Positions 37,986 through 48,570 of a DNA stretch of 64,000 nt are shown piece by piece. Both the position numbers and the translations under genes were made by a program. The stretch comes from Mucidula mucida (taxonomy: Eukaryota; Basidiomycota; Agaricomycetes; Agaricales; Physalacriaceae). The notes below the pieces were generated by a model. That model was not told the origin of the DNA. It made no database searches and saw only the letters and a list, made by a program, of their open reading frames with translations. The DNA is taken from positions 62,001-126,000 of the forward strand of contig JADNYV010000061.1 in NCBI GenBank assembly GCA_015501055.1, in the 5' to 3' direction. Position 1 is the first letter of the stretch, and every line of letters begins with the position of its first letter.

Positions 37986-39268
37986 ATGACCACGTCTCAT
38001 TTTTCGTTCCCAACACACGAGTCTTCGGTCGTTACTTGCCTCATCCTGTCCCAAGGCCGCCTTATCACAGCATCGGATGATCGTTCCATGCAAGTCTACT
38101 CTGTTGAGACGGGCCAGGTCTCGCACAGACACTCGCTTGTAGGCCATGATGGTGGCATCTGGTCGGTGGGCGTCGTAAAGGATACCCTTGTTAGCGGCTC
38201 GACGGATCGGACTCTCAGGATATGGGATTTGAATACGGGGCGTTGTACACATGTATTCAGCGGCCATGCAAACACGGTGCGCTGTGTCGTGGTTGTAAAG
38301 CCGGAGTGGGTTGATATCGAGGACGAGGCTGGTGTCATAAAGAGGGAGAAGTGGCCAAAGAGGCCGATGATTGTTACTGGTAGTCGCGATCATACACTTC
38401 GCGTTTGGACGGTTCCAAGACCTGGGGAGCCGCAGTATCGCATTCCAGTTCAAGACCCGGATTCAAAGGGTGCTCCAGTAAGTCTTTTTCGTTCTACATC
38501 ACGGATGGATGGTCTGATGGTTGCGATAGAACGTTGATGAGAATCCGTATCATAGAGCGCGCCTGGAAGGCCATGAAGACGTTATAAGAAGCGTGACGGC
38601 GAGAGGGCGCACTGTGGTGTCTGGAAGCTATGATCATAATGTCCGAGTGTGGGATATTGCTACGGGCACTTGCAAACATGTCTTGCGAGGTCATACAGGG
38701 AAAGGTATGCCAGATGTTCATTGCAGCGCGACGGTACTGATGTTATGTTACAGTGTATGTTGTTGTCCTGGATCCTAAGCGTCATCAGGCGTATTCGGGT
38801 TCCATGGACGGAAATGTACGTGTTTGGGATGTTCGCACGGGAGAATGCAGGTACACTCTCACTGGCCACACGTCTCTGATTGGTCTGCTTGCACTGTCTC
38901 CTTCATATCTAGTCTCGGCCGCGGCCGATACTACTCTGCGCGTGTGGAATCCCGACACAGGAGAACTCGAGCGTACCCTAGCGGAACACACAGGTGCTAT
39001 AACCTGCTTCCAGCATGACGACTCTAAAGTGTTGAGTGGCTCGGACGGGACTCTCAAGTTGTGGAATATCAGAGAGGGAAGAGTGATCCGAGACCTCTTG
39101 AACGGAGCTACTACTGTCTGGCAAGCTAAGTTTCAGGGAAAGTGGTGTGTTTCTGCTAGCAAACGCGATAACGCTACATGTGTCGACGTCTGGGACTTTA
39201 CTGGAGATGATGAGTGGATTGGTGGCGCAGAAGTCGAAGTTGAAGACACGGAAGACGAGGATGAATAG
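37986..39268 (+). CDS. WD40-only paralogue of the Cdc4-like protein
   Basis: A 389 aa protein made almost only of a WD40 propeller. Three exons: 37986-38477, 38542-38704, 38754-39268 (1170 nt, in frame). It matches the propeller of the gene at 25955-28843 blade by blade (SGSTDRTLRIWD, TGSRDHTLRVW, SGSYDHNVRVWD, SGSMDGNVRVWD, SAAADTTLRVWN, SGSDGTLKLWN), with the intron positions preserved. The N-terminal domain, dimerisation region and F-box are absent, and the acidic tail is shortened. The frame is uninterrupted over all exons, suggesting selection. It could bind the same phosphodegrons without linking them to Skp1. Confidence 0.85.
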
Positions 39269-39452
39269 GTATATGGATCATAAGCGAAGCATGTATAACC
39301 GAGATGACCCCATTTGAATTTTTGGAATCTACAATGTTCATAGGACTCAAGGAGTAATGCTTGGAATTTCAAATTGACGCGTCAGTCGCGACCCACGTGC
39401 CGACGCGTACGGTGACTCTGTCACGTTTGCTCTCTTGCTCCCGACCACCATC

Positions 39453-42400
39453 ATGCAGAACCAGGTGAATCGCACAGATGTACAGGCCATCACCTCGGCG
39501 CAAAGCCTGGCATCGGTGCAGACGCTGTTGAAGGCGGGTCTCGGCTGTATCGCGTTCATGAGGTATGATCCATCTGCGCCGACGCCTGGATATATTTCAT
39601 GGAGTTTTTTTAGGGATCTGCTGCCAAACGATAACTTTTCCGAAAGCAAGTTTTAGAATCGAGGGATATTATCCTTTGCTTATGGACTGGCAGGTCATTT
39701 TGTAACGTCGGACGAGACGTCGCTGTCGCAACCGTCGGAAAGTTTTTCGTCTCTGGACCTCAAGCAGAAGCGAGGCTTCAACGTCAACAGCTTCAGGATT
39801 ATGGTGCGCATCCTCATACCTACTACACATCCTTCTAATGGCCTTGGCAGACCGTGACCCGCGGTTACACCGATGAGGCAGACCGACTCTTAAACTATTT
39901 GGTTAGTTACCCTCGTCATTCTATCGTATACTGCTGACATGATTCAGGAAAACGGAGTTTTTGATGCTCTGCAAAAGAGTTATCTAAAGACGTTCATATT
40001 TGCCGTATATTTGGTGCGCTATCTGTCTTCTAATATCGCCACCTCCTTCTGACCTACTGTAGGATAGCAAAGATCCCAACAAGTACGCGTATAATCATCT
40101 CTCATCAACAAAATCTGATCTTTCTTAGTATTGTCGAAGCATATACCTTCAATTTCAAGGTCTGTCCTCTTATTACTGCTTCTCGAATTCGCACCGAATC
40201 ATCATGCAGTATCACACTCTACCTGGAACCACCACTACCATTCCTGTTATGACTCTTGAGAGCAGTAGTCCACTACACCGAAGAATGAAGGATCCGGTAG
40301 CAGAAGCCGTCAGCAAAGGCAAGCTGCCGACGCTGCGGGACGTGAAACGAAGCGTAAAGGTGCGCATATATCCCACTTTATGCCAGGATTAATGGCTGCC
40401 ACAGACCTTGTTGAAAACGTTGATTACTTCCATGACTCAAATGGACGTCTTGCCTAGTACGTTCATGTTAGCCGTTTTTAGCTTCTTTCTCATAGTTTCA
40501 ACAGAACGAAGATTCGCCTCGTTCAAGATGTTTTATACGGATGACACGCCATCAGAATACGAGCCACCACATTTCCAAGCTGCTGATGTTGACAAGGATA
40601 AATGGTACTTCATGACCCACGATTTGGATGAAGTTCCCGATAAATGGGATATTGGCAAGGTCGACACCGGCCACCATGCGTATGTTTCTCTCTTTCATTT
40701 AGGATCTGGAGATTACTGACATACATCCAAGCGTTAACGTCAGCGTCACGTCTATCGCAACATATCTTCCTTCTTCAGTCGAAAATGACAGCGCACCGTT
40801 CACTGGCACGACCACGAAGCGTATGGCGCCGCCCGCGGCTCTCACTCCTGCTGAAGAGGCAGCCATCCGTTCGGAACAAGTTGTCAAACAGAAGGAGGAT
40901 GCCGAGACGAGAAACGTAGTTTGGGAAGCTGATGCTGATGCAACATGCGATGTAGATGCCGATGGCGAGGACGAATCTGACTTTGTGCAACAAAGCGATG
41001 GCACGTATATGTTGGTTGGATCGCATGCTCTCAAGGAGGTCCGGCCAATTCCAGTAGGCCTCCGGAATCGTGACGGCAACATCGAGCCTATCCCGGAGGA
41101 TATGATGCAAGTCGATGGAGCTGTTTATGGCGGGGCAACGCAAGCTGTACCGAGTTCCTTGAATGAGATGGTATGCTGCTGCTTCTCGTCATTGTTCCTT
41201 CTCAGGCGTCTTCTAGATGTCTAAGAAAGCCATAGATGCGCCCATGATTGTCGCAACGCAGGATGCAGCGTACACGCCCACACCGACTAACCGCACTAGC
41301 GGTCGCGTCAACTCTCCTTTCCGGGACGACCTGATGAATTTCTCTCCGAGACGTGACACCCGCGAACTCTCATCTGAGTTAGGCACGCCATGTCCAACCA
41401 ATCGTCGAGCAGAGGTCGATGACATTGACACACAAATGCTCAAGAAACTCGTTCTAAGCAATGATGCCGTAGAGGACACTATCATGCTGGGTCACTCTCT
41501 TTGTTTTTTCGTTCGTGGTAGACAACTAAAATGGCGACACAGATATGGAGACTCAAGTAATGAATCTCAGCTTCTCACTACCGCCATCGAGCATTCAGTC
41601 GTTTGGAGCAACATCTGAGCGCGACGTCATCGAAACTACTCCCCAACCTCTCAAGAAGAAGAAAGTGGACGACGTTGGAGTGGAATGCGAATGTGGCTCG
41701 ACAGTATGTCGATCTTCTGACTGTCATTATGGATCGTTGATTTTCTATTCTGTGACAGATTGAGGACGCTTGCTCTTTCTGTGAGGGAGGCTGCGAGCGA
41801 TGGTATCATGTGTGGTGCGTAACCATTGCTTTGGCTCTCGATGACAGCCGATGCTATTGGGCTTGTAGGTGTATGGGGTGCGCATTATTCTTTCGAAGGC
41901 ATAGGTAGGAGCTAACAAGTGTATTTCAGATACCATTCCGCACAGGATACGAGGCTTCCCGATACGTTTGTTTGCTTCGATTGTCGGCTGCGTAGAGACC
42001 CGTCCTGGGAGCTGATCAAGGTTGGTCTCTACCCGACAATGCTGTCCAAGTTCAGAGACCTGGCGTCGTTCAGGTACCTGATTGTCATCCGGTCTCAGAG
42101 ATTTCGCTCATCTGTTTGGCAGGCGTGCTATCAAGATCGCAGAGAAATATAATCCGGAGACGACCGCCCAGTTCACGAAGGAAATGGGTACCCACTTTTT
42201 CTTGGCTAATATTCCTATCCTAAAACTCCGAAGGTTGTGAGAGCAATCTTGGGAAGCAACTCTTCAAACGCTTAGAAATCGAGAGTAAGGTCTCGAGTTG
42301 CGCTGCCCTCATCTCATTAACTACGTTTCAGACTTTATTGTTGAGCACGAGCTGGTTGTCGACGACATCGGCTTCGCGGAATCTCGCGCCAGAGGCAAAG

Positions 42401-42792
42401 GTAAAGTTAAAGGCAAAGGAAAGCAAACAAAGGCGCGGAGGAACATGCAAAAGTCGCGCTATGTCTTCAATTTCCAGATGAAGCAGTCAAAGGAGTACGC
42501 GGACTATTTCAACCCCAGCCAAGATGCGGAGAACTGCTTATTAGGGCTCAACCAGGCTGTTAGTTTTCGTCGTTCCTTCCACTGAAAACTCCCGCTGACG
42601 TGCGATATACAGAACCCCGTCTCAAGACCTCCCAAGGCCGCGGTACCTCCTGCGCTTCAAGATACGCAAACTCAAGATGACTATGAAACTCAAGCTCCTG
42701 TTGATCTCAAGCGTGCCCGTGCCGACGAAGGATCTAGAGCGAAGAAGAAAATCAAGGTTTCTATTGCGCCTCCTGTGGACCTGGCTGAATAG
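39453..42792 (+). CDS. HOP1: meiotic chromosome axis protein Hop1 (HORMA, PHD)
   Basis: A HORMA-domain protein of the meiotic axis, acting in double-strand-break formation and homologue bias. Twenty exons from 39453-39562 to 42613-42792 sum to 2403 nt in frame (800 aa). HORMA domain: residues about 20-260 (SYLKTFIFAVYL, DPNNIVEAYTFNF, YEPPHFQAADVD). A long acidic and Ser-rich linker follows. A PHD-type zinc finger comes next (CEC, CSFC, CERWYHVWCMGYH, CFDC). Then a winged-helix-like region (WELIKVGLYP to TAQFTKEMG) and a Gly/Lys-rich basic stretch. The extreme C-terminus KKIKVSIAPP is a candidate closure motif. Exon 15 is 9 nt (41869-41877) and lies inside the PHD finger. The intron at 39646-39693 uses a GC donor. 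Partial copies lie at 43.8, 45.1 and 47.8 kb. Confidence 0.9.
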
Positions 42793-43286
42793 CGTCTCTG
42801 GCTTGCTTGTCTGTTATGCTCTATTCTTACTGAGCTGCTTTCTCGTCAATGTCTCGACACCGTTGTACCTCTATACTGAATGGACTTGTTTTGCCTTTTT
42901 ACGGTGTTCGGGGATCATTGCCTTGAATTTGGTTCATTCGTTCGACGTTGAAGAACTTTAGAGGATCACATTTTCTTCGCTCTCGTCCGTTCACTATAAT
43001 GCTTCTTGCAGTGCGCGTTCCGGATCCAGCGTGTTATATCACCTTCTTGACTGCTTCAAGCGATCAACTAGCACCGGGTTGAATCGTCGCTGGAACTAAA
43101 CAAACCCGAAAAAATTGATCAACATTCGGATGACAGATAAGAAAAGAGAGCAACAGCAGCTTCGTGCAGACCGCTCATCTAGGTAATGAGAAGAAGGTGA
43201 ACATTCCAGACTGGTCCGAACGAATCACTAAGATAAATGCCATCAGTTGCAAATATGAATCGCCACCTGAACACTAATTCTTTCTG
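42793..43286. other. 3' flank of Hop1
   Basis: About 490 bp, probably including the Hop1 3' UTR. No gene recognised. Confidence 0.4.
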
Positions 43287-43385
43287 CTACCAAAGAGTCA
43301 CCCGGATACCCTGCTGTCGCAGAAGCCCCATACAGTCCAGGACGTCACCTCGAAGGTCACCTCCGTTCCGGATAGCCTCCCTCCC
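43287..43385 (-). pseudogene. T2 C-terminal fragment
   Basis: Minus-strand AIRNGGDLRGDVLDCMGLL followed by RQQGIRVTLW and a TAG at 43287-43289. This is the last 30 codons of T2. It follows repeat R1 directly, on the same strand. Confidence 0.75.
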
Positions 43386-43403
43386 AGCAACGCTTTGTTT
43401 GGT

Positions 43404-43770
43404 TCAAAGTTTATACAATCGGAGTGTACGTTCTTCCAAGTCGAGCCTCTGGTTCGTTTTCCGTACATGAAGCCAGGACTTTGTGACCGTAAGAGGAGCT
43501 CCGCCTGTAAGTGTTTGAAAGCGCACGGAGGTTGTGGTCAAGACGCGTTGTTTGTGCATGTGTATCCATCCATCTACCGCTACAGCTACCCTACCACCAT
43601 CGTCATTTATTTCTGCATCTCCTCCGTCAATGGACCAGCGCACCGCAGAGGCCACAAAGGCGTCATAATGGGCTCAACAGCGACAAGCCGCAGCTTATAG
43701 GATTTTGCTGCCGGGGTAGGCGCGCAGACAAGCCCACGCCTAGAGTAGTATCCTGAACGGCTATAGGAAT
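43404..43770 (-). repeat. dispersed repeat R1, copy 2
   Basis: The second copy of the repeat at 8020-8345. Here an 83-codon frame is open: DDGG, VDGWIHMHKQRVLTTTSVRF, GGAPLTVTKSWLHVRK, ending LRLYKL. The protein family is not recognised. Homology extends upstream to a shared GTTCAGGAT stretch near 43757. Confidence 0.6.
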
Positions 43771-43787
43771 TCAATCATAGCTTCGTA

Positions 43788-44935
43788 TCGGTGCGCTACC
43801 GGGTCTTTAATACCCCACTCCTTCTGACCTGCAGTAGGATAGCGAAGATTTCCGACAAGGACGCGTATAATCTGCTACATCGGAGAGCGAGGAATTCGGT
43901 CGGAGAAAAAGCCATAACGAAAGGCAAGCTACCCTCGCTGCAGGATGTAAAAGGAAGCGTAGATGTGCGCATATATTCTCGTTGTTTGTCAAATTGGAAC
44001 TCATCGTTGCCTTAGACCTTACTCAAAACATCGATTACTTATTTCCGCGACTCTATTGGACGTACGTTTATCGTCGCCGTTTTCAGCTCGTTCCCTCCGA
44101 TTATTCGAACAAAAAACGAAGATTTATCTCATTTGAATTGGTTTATATGGATGATATGCTATCGATATACGAACCACCACATCTTCAAGCTGCTGATGTC
44201 CGACTCATGTCGAGAGTTCCTTCGTCACCCAGGCCAGCACGCGTGCGTTTCTCTCTCTCGCCTAGGTTCCTCGCAGAAACCAACATATACTCAAGTGTCA
44301 GGACGAATGCGACTCTGTGCAACCAAGCATTGGCAGATTCGCTTGCTCTCCGGCCAATCCCAGTAGGCCTCCGGAATTAAGGTGGGAACATCGAGCCTAT
44401 TCCGGCGGATATAAAACGAAGTCGACGGAGCTGTCTATAGTGGAGCAACCCAAGCTGTTCTGACTTCCTTGAATGAGATGGTGTGCTGCTTCTTCTCGTT
44501 ATGGCTTAAACTCAAGCTTCCTCTAGATATCTAAGAAAGCCATCGATGCGCCCATGATTTTCGCAACGCAGGATGCAGCGTACACGCCCATACCGACGAA
44601 TCGCTCTACCGGTCGCGTCAACTCTTCTTTCCGAGACGACCTGACGAATTACTGTCCGAAACGCGACGCGCGCGAACTGTCATCTGAATGGGCGTGTCAT
44701 GTCCAACCAATCGTCGACCAGAGGTCGAAGACAGTGACACACAGATGCTCAAGAAACTAGTTTTAAGCAATGATGTCCTCGAAGTCACTATCATGTTGGG
44801 TAAGTCTCCTTGTTTTTTCATCCGTAGTGGATAACTCTAACGGTTACGCAGATATGGAGACTCAAGTCATGATTTGCAGCCTTTCGCTCCCGCCGCCGAG
44901 AGCGTTCAGTAGACCGCGCGCTTTCGGATCCTCAA
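43788..44935 (+). pseudogene. partial Hop1 copy 1
   Basis: Corresponds to Hop1 from about the end of exon 5 (40.0 kb) to exon 13 (41.6 kb). Introns are retained, for example the equivalents of the introns after the HHA and NEM codons, so it arose by DNA duplication. Recognisable pieces are ISDKDAYN, GEKAITKGKLPSLQDVKGSV, EPPHLQAADV, LRPIPVGLRN and TQDAAYTPIPTNR. Many stops, frameshifts and a deletion of the acidic linker are present. The PHD finger and C-terminus are absent. Confidence 0.8.
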
Positions 44936-45104
44936 AAGCCAGTCTTGCTCATTCCGTTTTGGGTGCGTCATCAGGATCGCAGGTCAGTATACCCCATAGT
45001 CTACGAAGAGAATGGATTCCATCGAGAGCCTTCTCGGCCAGACGTTCCCAACGACTTTGGGAATGAAATCCGCAGCTTCGTAGTCTTGCGTTATCACTGG
45101 TCTT

Positions 45105-45162
45105 CCTATATCCCTTCTTACGTGCTGTAGGATAGCAAAATCCCAGCAAAACAGTAATCCGA
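45105..45162 (+). pseudogene. short Hop1 fragment
   Basis: About 55 bp matching the end of Hop1 intron 5 and exon 6 (GTAGGATAGCAAA, then CCCAGCAAA). It is the same part of Hop1 at which partial copies 1 and 2 begin. It sits directly before the T2 remnant of unit D. Confidence 0.5.
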
Positions 45163-45164
45163 CT

Positions 45165-45539
45165 GGAGGAACCCGATCCGCATGTTGCCTGGGATCCTCC
45201 AGCACGTTCAATCTTGTCCTGGCGGACACCGTCGTTGACGCGCTCCGTGACATGGACCAATTGCAGGCCATAGAAGCTAATTTGGTGCCACCTCTGTTCG
45301 ACAAGGGGCTTTTTGAGCAGCTGTCTGCTGATACCCTCCTGCCCGAGTCAATGTCTCTTGAATTGATGCAGGCGGAGGATCACCAGCCCAACAGAGAACC
45401 GCTCTTCGCGCTCTCATCATGCGGGGATGGTTGTCTCTCGTTGTTTTCCTCGGCATTCGTAATGGAGGGTAATCGACGAAAAGTTCTGGAGGGCATGCGG
45501 GGGTTGCGGCAGAAAATGGACCGAGTTACGGGCTGGTAG
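45165..45539 (+). pseudogene. T2 C-terminal remnant, unit D
   Basis: LADTVVDALRDMDQLQAIEA, then KGLFEQLSADTLLPESMSLE, ending RQKMDRVTGW with a stop at 45537-45539. This is about the last 125 codons of T2, without any F-box. It is 300 bp upstream of T1 copy D, on the same strand. Confidence 0.75.
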
Positions 45540-45635
45540 TGTTCATTCCAATTATTAAGGGCCACAAGGGGCGGTGGGATATTAAAGCAGCGGAAGCATC
45601 TAAAGGTATAAGGTTATCGGTCGGGGTTTGAGGAT

Positions 45636-45845
45636 ATGAATGAATGTCAGCACTGCCAGGAGCCTCGATTACTTCATGTATGTCCAAGCTGTGGTCCGTG
45701 GCCCATGGCCCCATGGCTGCTGATGACTGGGCAGTTTACGCGAAAGGCTGTTACTGTACGTTCCTCATGCCGCTCTACGTCCTCTAATGTGAGATATCTG
45801 GAGCCACACTGCACAGCACAGGTAGGCTATATAAATCTTCACTGA
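45636..45845 (+). CDS. CxxC mini-ORF, unit D (69 codons)
   Basis: It starts MNECQHCQEPRLLHVCPSC, identical to unit A over the cysteine pairs, and ends just before the T1 start. An upstream ORF or decayed zinc-binding exon are both possible. It is open over the TATA-like box, so it cannot be translated from the same short T1 transcript. Confidence 0.3.
   Translation: MNECQHCQEPRLLHVCPSCGPWPMAPWLLMTGQFTRKAVTVRSSCRSTSSNVRYLEPHCTAQVGYINLH
45828..45835 (+). promoter_or_regulatory. TATA box of T1 copy D
   Basis: TATATAAA, identical in sequence and spacing to copy A. It is 13 bp before the ATG at 45848 and 46 bp before the ATG at 45881. Confidence 0.5.
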
Positions 45846-45880
45846 CAATGGCTATTCCTCATTCTCTTCCCTCAGCAATA

Positions 45881-47293
45881 ATGTGGGGACGTCTGCCCGC
45901 GGAGCTGATCCACGACATCGTCAACCTCCTCGCCAAAGACTCCGACAAACGCGCTCTTTATCAGCTCAGTCTGGTCAACAAGGCGTTTCTAGCCTGCACC
46001 CGTCCCTTCTTATTCCAGGATGTATCCATAAACGTCTGCTGCAATCCAAAGGTTGACACTCACGCTTGCGGCACCCCACGCTGCATCAAGAAGCTGGCGC
46101 TGCTGTTAAAAACACGCGCGCATGCTTCGATACCCCGCAGGATACGCACGTTGACTTTCAACGCACGAGATCTCAACCTTGTGAGCTTTTCCTCCGCATG
46201 GAGCATCGTCTCAAATCCAGGAGCGATGGACGACGAAAGCGTTACAGTCCCAATTCTGCGGTACTTCGAAGAGGTCGAGGAATTGCGGCTGATAGAGGTC
46301 AATTTGTACGCACTGTCCGTTTGGGCGTCTTTGCGCTGCCGGTCAACTTTTCTTTCATCGGTCCGCACTGTGGTCTTGGACGAGGCAAAATTCTATGGAG
46401 GCCCTCCATTGTTGCATTCGTTCCTCTCCACAATGCCAAGTCTCGAATATCTGCGTATAAATGGCGTTGAATGGCCCTTCCGCCACGGGATGCCAAACAA
46501 TGCGTCAAAATCGTACATTCTGCTTTTCAACGCTTCAGTTTACTTCCCCCTTATGTTTGGTCCCCTTGAAGCAGTTTGGTATTGGAGCCAAGGAGTCTTC
46601 CCTCACCGATTTAAGCCTATCCCCTCTTCTCCCAGCCATCTTACCCTTGACCTCGACAAGGAAACAGGAGCACTCTCTTGGATTATGATGCCAGCGCTAG
46701 GGGAAGTGCTGAGGAAACTTTTATCGCTTGAGATATACTACGGCTGCACTGTGAGCAAGGACAAGGGTAATGACGATCCGAGATTTCTCTGGCTGAAACA
46801 ACTTTTGGCGGGCATGCCCAACATAGTTCATTTGACCTTCTGTTGGCGGGCAAAGCAATATTGGAGATCATCCGGCATTCTCTTCCAGCCCAATCTCAGT
46901 GCATGCATCTTGCTGCACACGTTGCATCTCCAAGTCATATATGAGGGTGATTCATGGCCAAGGACATGGGTGTCGTATCGGACATGGCTTCATTCTACGA
47001 TGCACTTGATACATGATTTGCCTCTCCAGCACATCCAGGTCACGATGGATCTGAATGTTGCTGATATGTCATTTGAAGGTATTGATGCGCCAAGTTTTGC
47101 CGCCGACGAGGGCTTGTGCAGGGAAGATTGTACTGTGGAGGCTCGTGTAGGGATGTTTGAGGAGCCCGCACCTCTTACGCACTCCGCGGACGAACTGGTT
47201 GAGAAAGGATGGAGGTGCATTCGAAACACCTTCCCGCTCTGTCAGGAACAATTGTCGTTTGTGGCGTCGTTCAAGGCTGGACGTTGGCTCTAA
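45881..47293 (+). CDS. T1 F-box-like protein, copy D (intact)
   Basis: An intact reference copy for the T1 family: 470 aa from the ATG at 45881, or 481 aa from the ATG at 45848. F-box: MWGRLPAELIHDIVNLLAKD, YQLSLVNKAFLACTR. Leucine-rich remainder (LRTLTFNARDLNL, LRLIEVNLYAL, LEYLRINGVEW, LLSLEIYYGC, LHTLHLQVIY). The C-terminus reads VASFKAGRWL. Probably an SCF substrate adaptor with an unknown target. The downstream ATG is preferred because it is present in all four copies and the TATA box sits only 13 bp before the upstream one. By eye, copy A has over 90 percent identity in the 5' third. Confidence 0.85.
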   Translation: MWGRLPAELIHDIVNLLAKDSDKRALYQLSLVNKAFLACTRPFLFQDVSINVCCNPKVDTHACGTPRCIKKLALLLKTRAHASIPRRIRTLTFNARDLNLVSFSSAWSIVSNPGAMDDESVTVPILRYFEEVEELRLIEVNLYALSVWASLRCRSTFLSSVRTVVLDEAKFYGGPPLLHSFLSTMPSLEYLRINGVEWPFRHGMPNNASKSYILLFNASVYFPLMFGPLEAVWYWSQGVFPHRFKPIPSSPSHLTLDLDKETGALSWIMMPALGEVLRKLLSLEIYYGCTVSKDKGNDDPRFLWLKQLLAGMPNIVHLTFCWRAKQYWRSSGILFQPNLSACILLHTLHLQVIYEGDSWPRTWVSYRTWLHSTMHLIHDLPLQHIQVTMDLNVADMSFEGIDAPSFAADEGLCREDCTVEARVGMFEEPAPLTHSADELVEKGWRCIRNTFPLCQEQLSFVASFKAGRWL

Positions 47294-47710
47294 ATTATTT
47301 TATTTTATTTTTTTAAAAGTTTGCTCCTACTATAGAGATACCGACTACTGGATAGTTACCAATGATCATTTGACATAGAACTCTTATGATTACTTCTTAC
47401 TATTCTATTTATGTCACTGGCAGATATATGCTTTTTATACTTATACAGGGACTCAGACGCGCTTACATCTCGGCCTGTATTGTGGCGGGAAGTTAGAGCG
47501 GACATCTCGGACCGGAAGCTAAGTCCTTGCACCAACCTTATCGTTGACAATCTGGCAACACTCCCTCACCCATCATCCTCATAATCTGATACCTGGTACA
47601 GTCAATCTCTTACATTAGAAGATGAATGCCTCAAAATTTCAAAGCTAACCTCAAGAAATCGCCAGGAAATTTCTTTGGCACTTCCCCTACCTGTTTAACA
47701 ATCCATCACC

Positions 47711-47830
47711 ATGACTGTTATCCTTCCGCCAGAGATATTTGACACCATTTTAGCCTACAAGCAGATTTTCCCAAACCAGCGAAGACCCTCTATTCCTGCT
47801 CCTTAGTCTGCCGATCATGGCTCCCTCGCA
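47711..47830 (+). pseudogene. T3 F-box N-terminal fragment, copy 1
   Basis: It starts MTVILPPEIFDTILAY at 47711 and continues, after a deletion, into a sequence equivalent to KTLYSCSLVCRSWLP of copy 2 at 51.6 kb. The upstream 100 bp also match copy 2. Similarity stops at about 47830, where Hop1-derived sequence begins. Confidence 0.65.
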
Positions 47831-48570
47831 CGCGAGCAAAAACTCCAGCAAGGACGCGTATAATTCTGTTCCGCATTATTGTTTGCTCTTCAAAGCCTCT
47901 CATCATTGCCTACCAAATCCGCACCGGCACTACACTCTATCTGGAGCCGCCATTACTATAACCGTTACAACTAGTAGTCTGCTACATTAGGGGCGAGGAG
48001 TCCGGTCGCTGAAGCCGTCAGGAAAGGCTCGCTGCGAGATGTAAAAAAGAAGTGTCAAGGTGCGCATAACTTCACGTTGGAACTCTTGGTTGCCTTAGAC
48101 CTTGGTCATTACTTCCACCATCTTGCCCGGTACATTTATCTTCGCCGTTTCTAGCCCGTTCCTCTGATCATCCCAACAAACCTAAGAACTATCTCATTCA
48201 AATCAGTTTATATGGTTAACATGCCATTGGTATATATACAAGTTGCCGCACCTTCCAGCTGCTGATGTCCGACTCATATCAAGAAACACCAATGGTGCTT
48301 TTATAACCCAGGTCACCACACATTCGTTTCTATCTCTTGCCTAGATTCTGGACAGGATACCAACCAGGACACATGCAACTCTGTTTAACAAAGCGGCGGC
48401 GCATATATCTTGGTTGGATGGCATGCTCTCAAGGAGGTCCGGTCAGTTCAAGTAGGCCTCCAAAATTAAGACGGTAACATCCAGCCTATTCCGGCGGATA
48501 ATATGCAAGTCAATGGAGCTGTCTATGGTGGGGCAACCCAAGCTGTACCGACTTCCTTGAATGAGATGAT
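47831..48570 (+). pseudogene. partial Hop1 copy 2
   Basis: Corresponds to Hop1 from exon 6 (about 40.08 kb) to the end of exon 11 (41.17 kb), introns included. It has internal deletions and stops. The last recognisable part is QVNGAVYGGATQAVPTSLNEM at 48503-48570. It is more degraded than copy 1 and shares the same 5' breakpoint region. Confidence 0.75.

Larger units (their letters stand above)
45163..47535 (+). repeat. segmental duplication unit D (T2 remnant + T1)
   Basis: Plus-strand counterpart of unit A (310-3534), with the same order: T2 C-terminal remnant, CxxC spacer, TATA box, T1 gene and 3' flank. The flank similarity includes GCGGACATCTCGGACCGGAAG near 47500, matched on the minus strand near 340. 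Unit D is inverted relative to A and about 44 kb away. T1 is intact in this unit only and in B. Confidence 0.85.
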
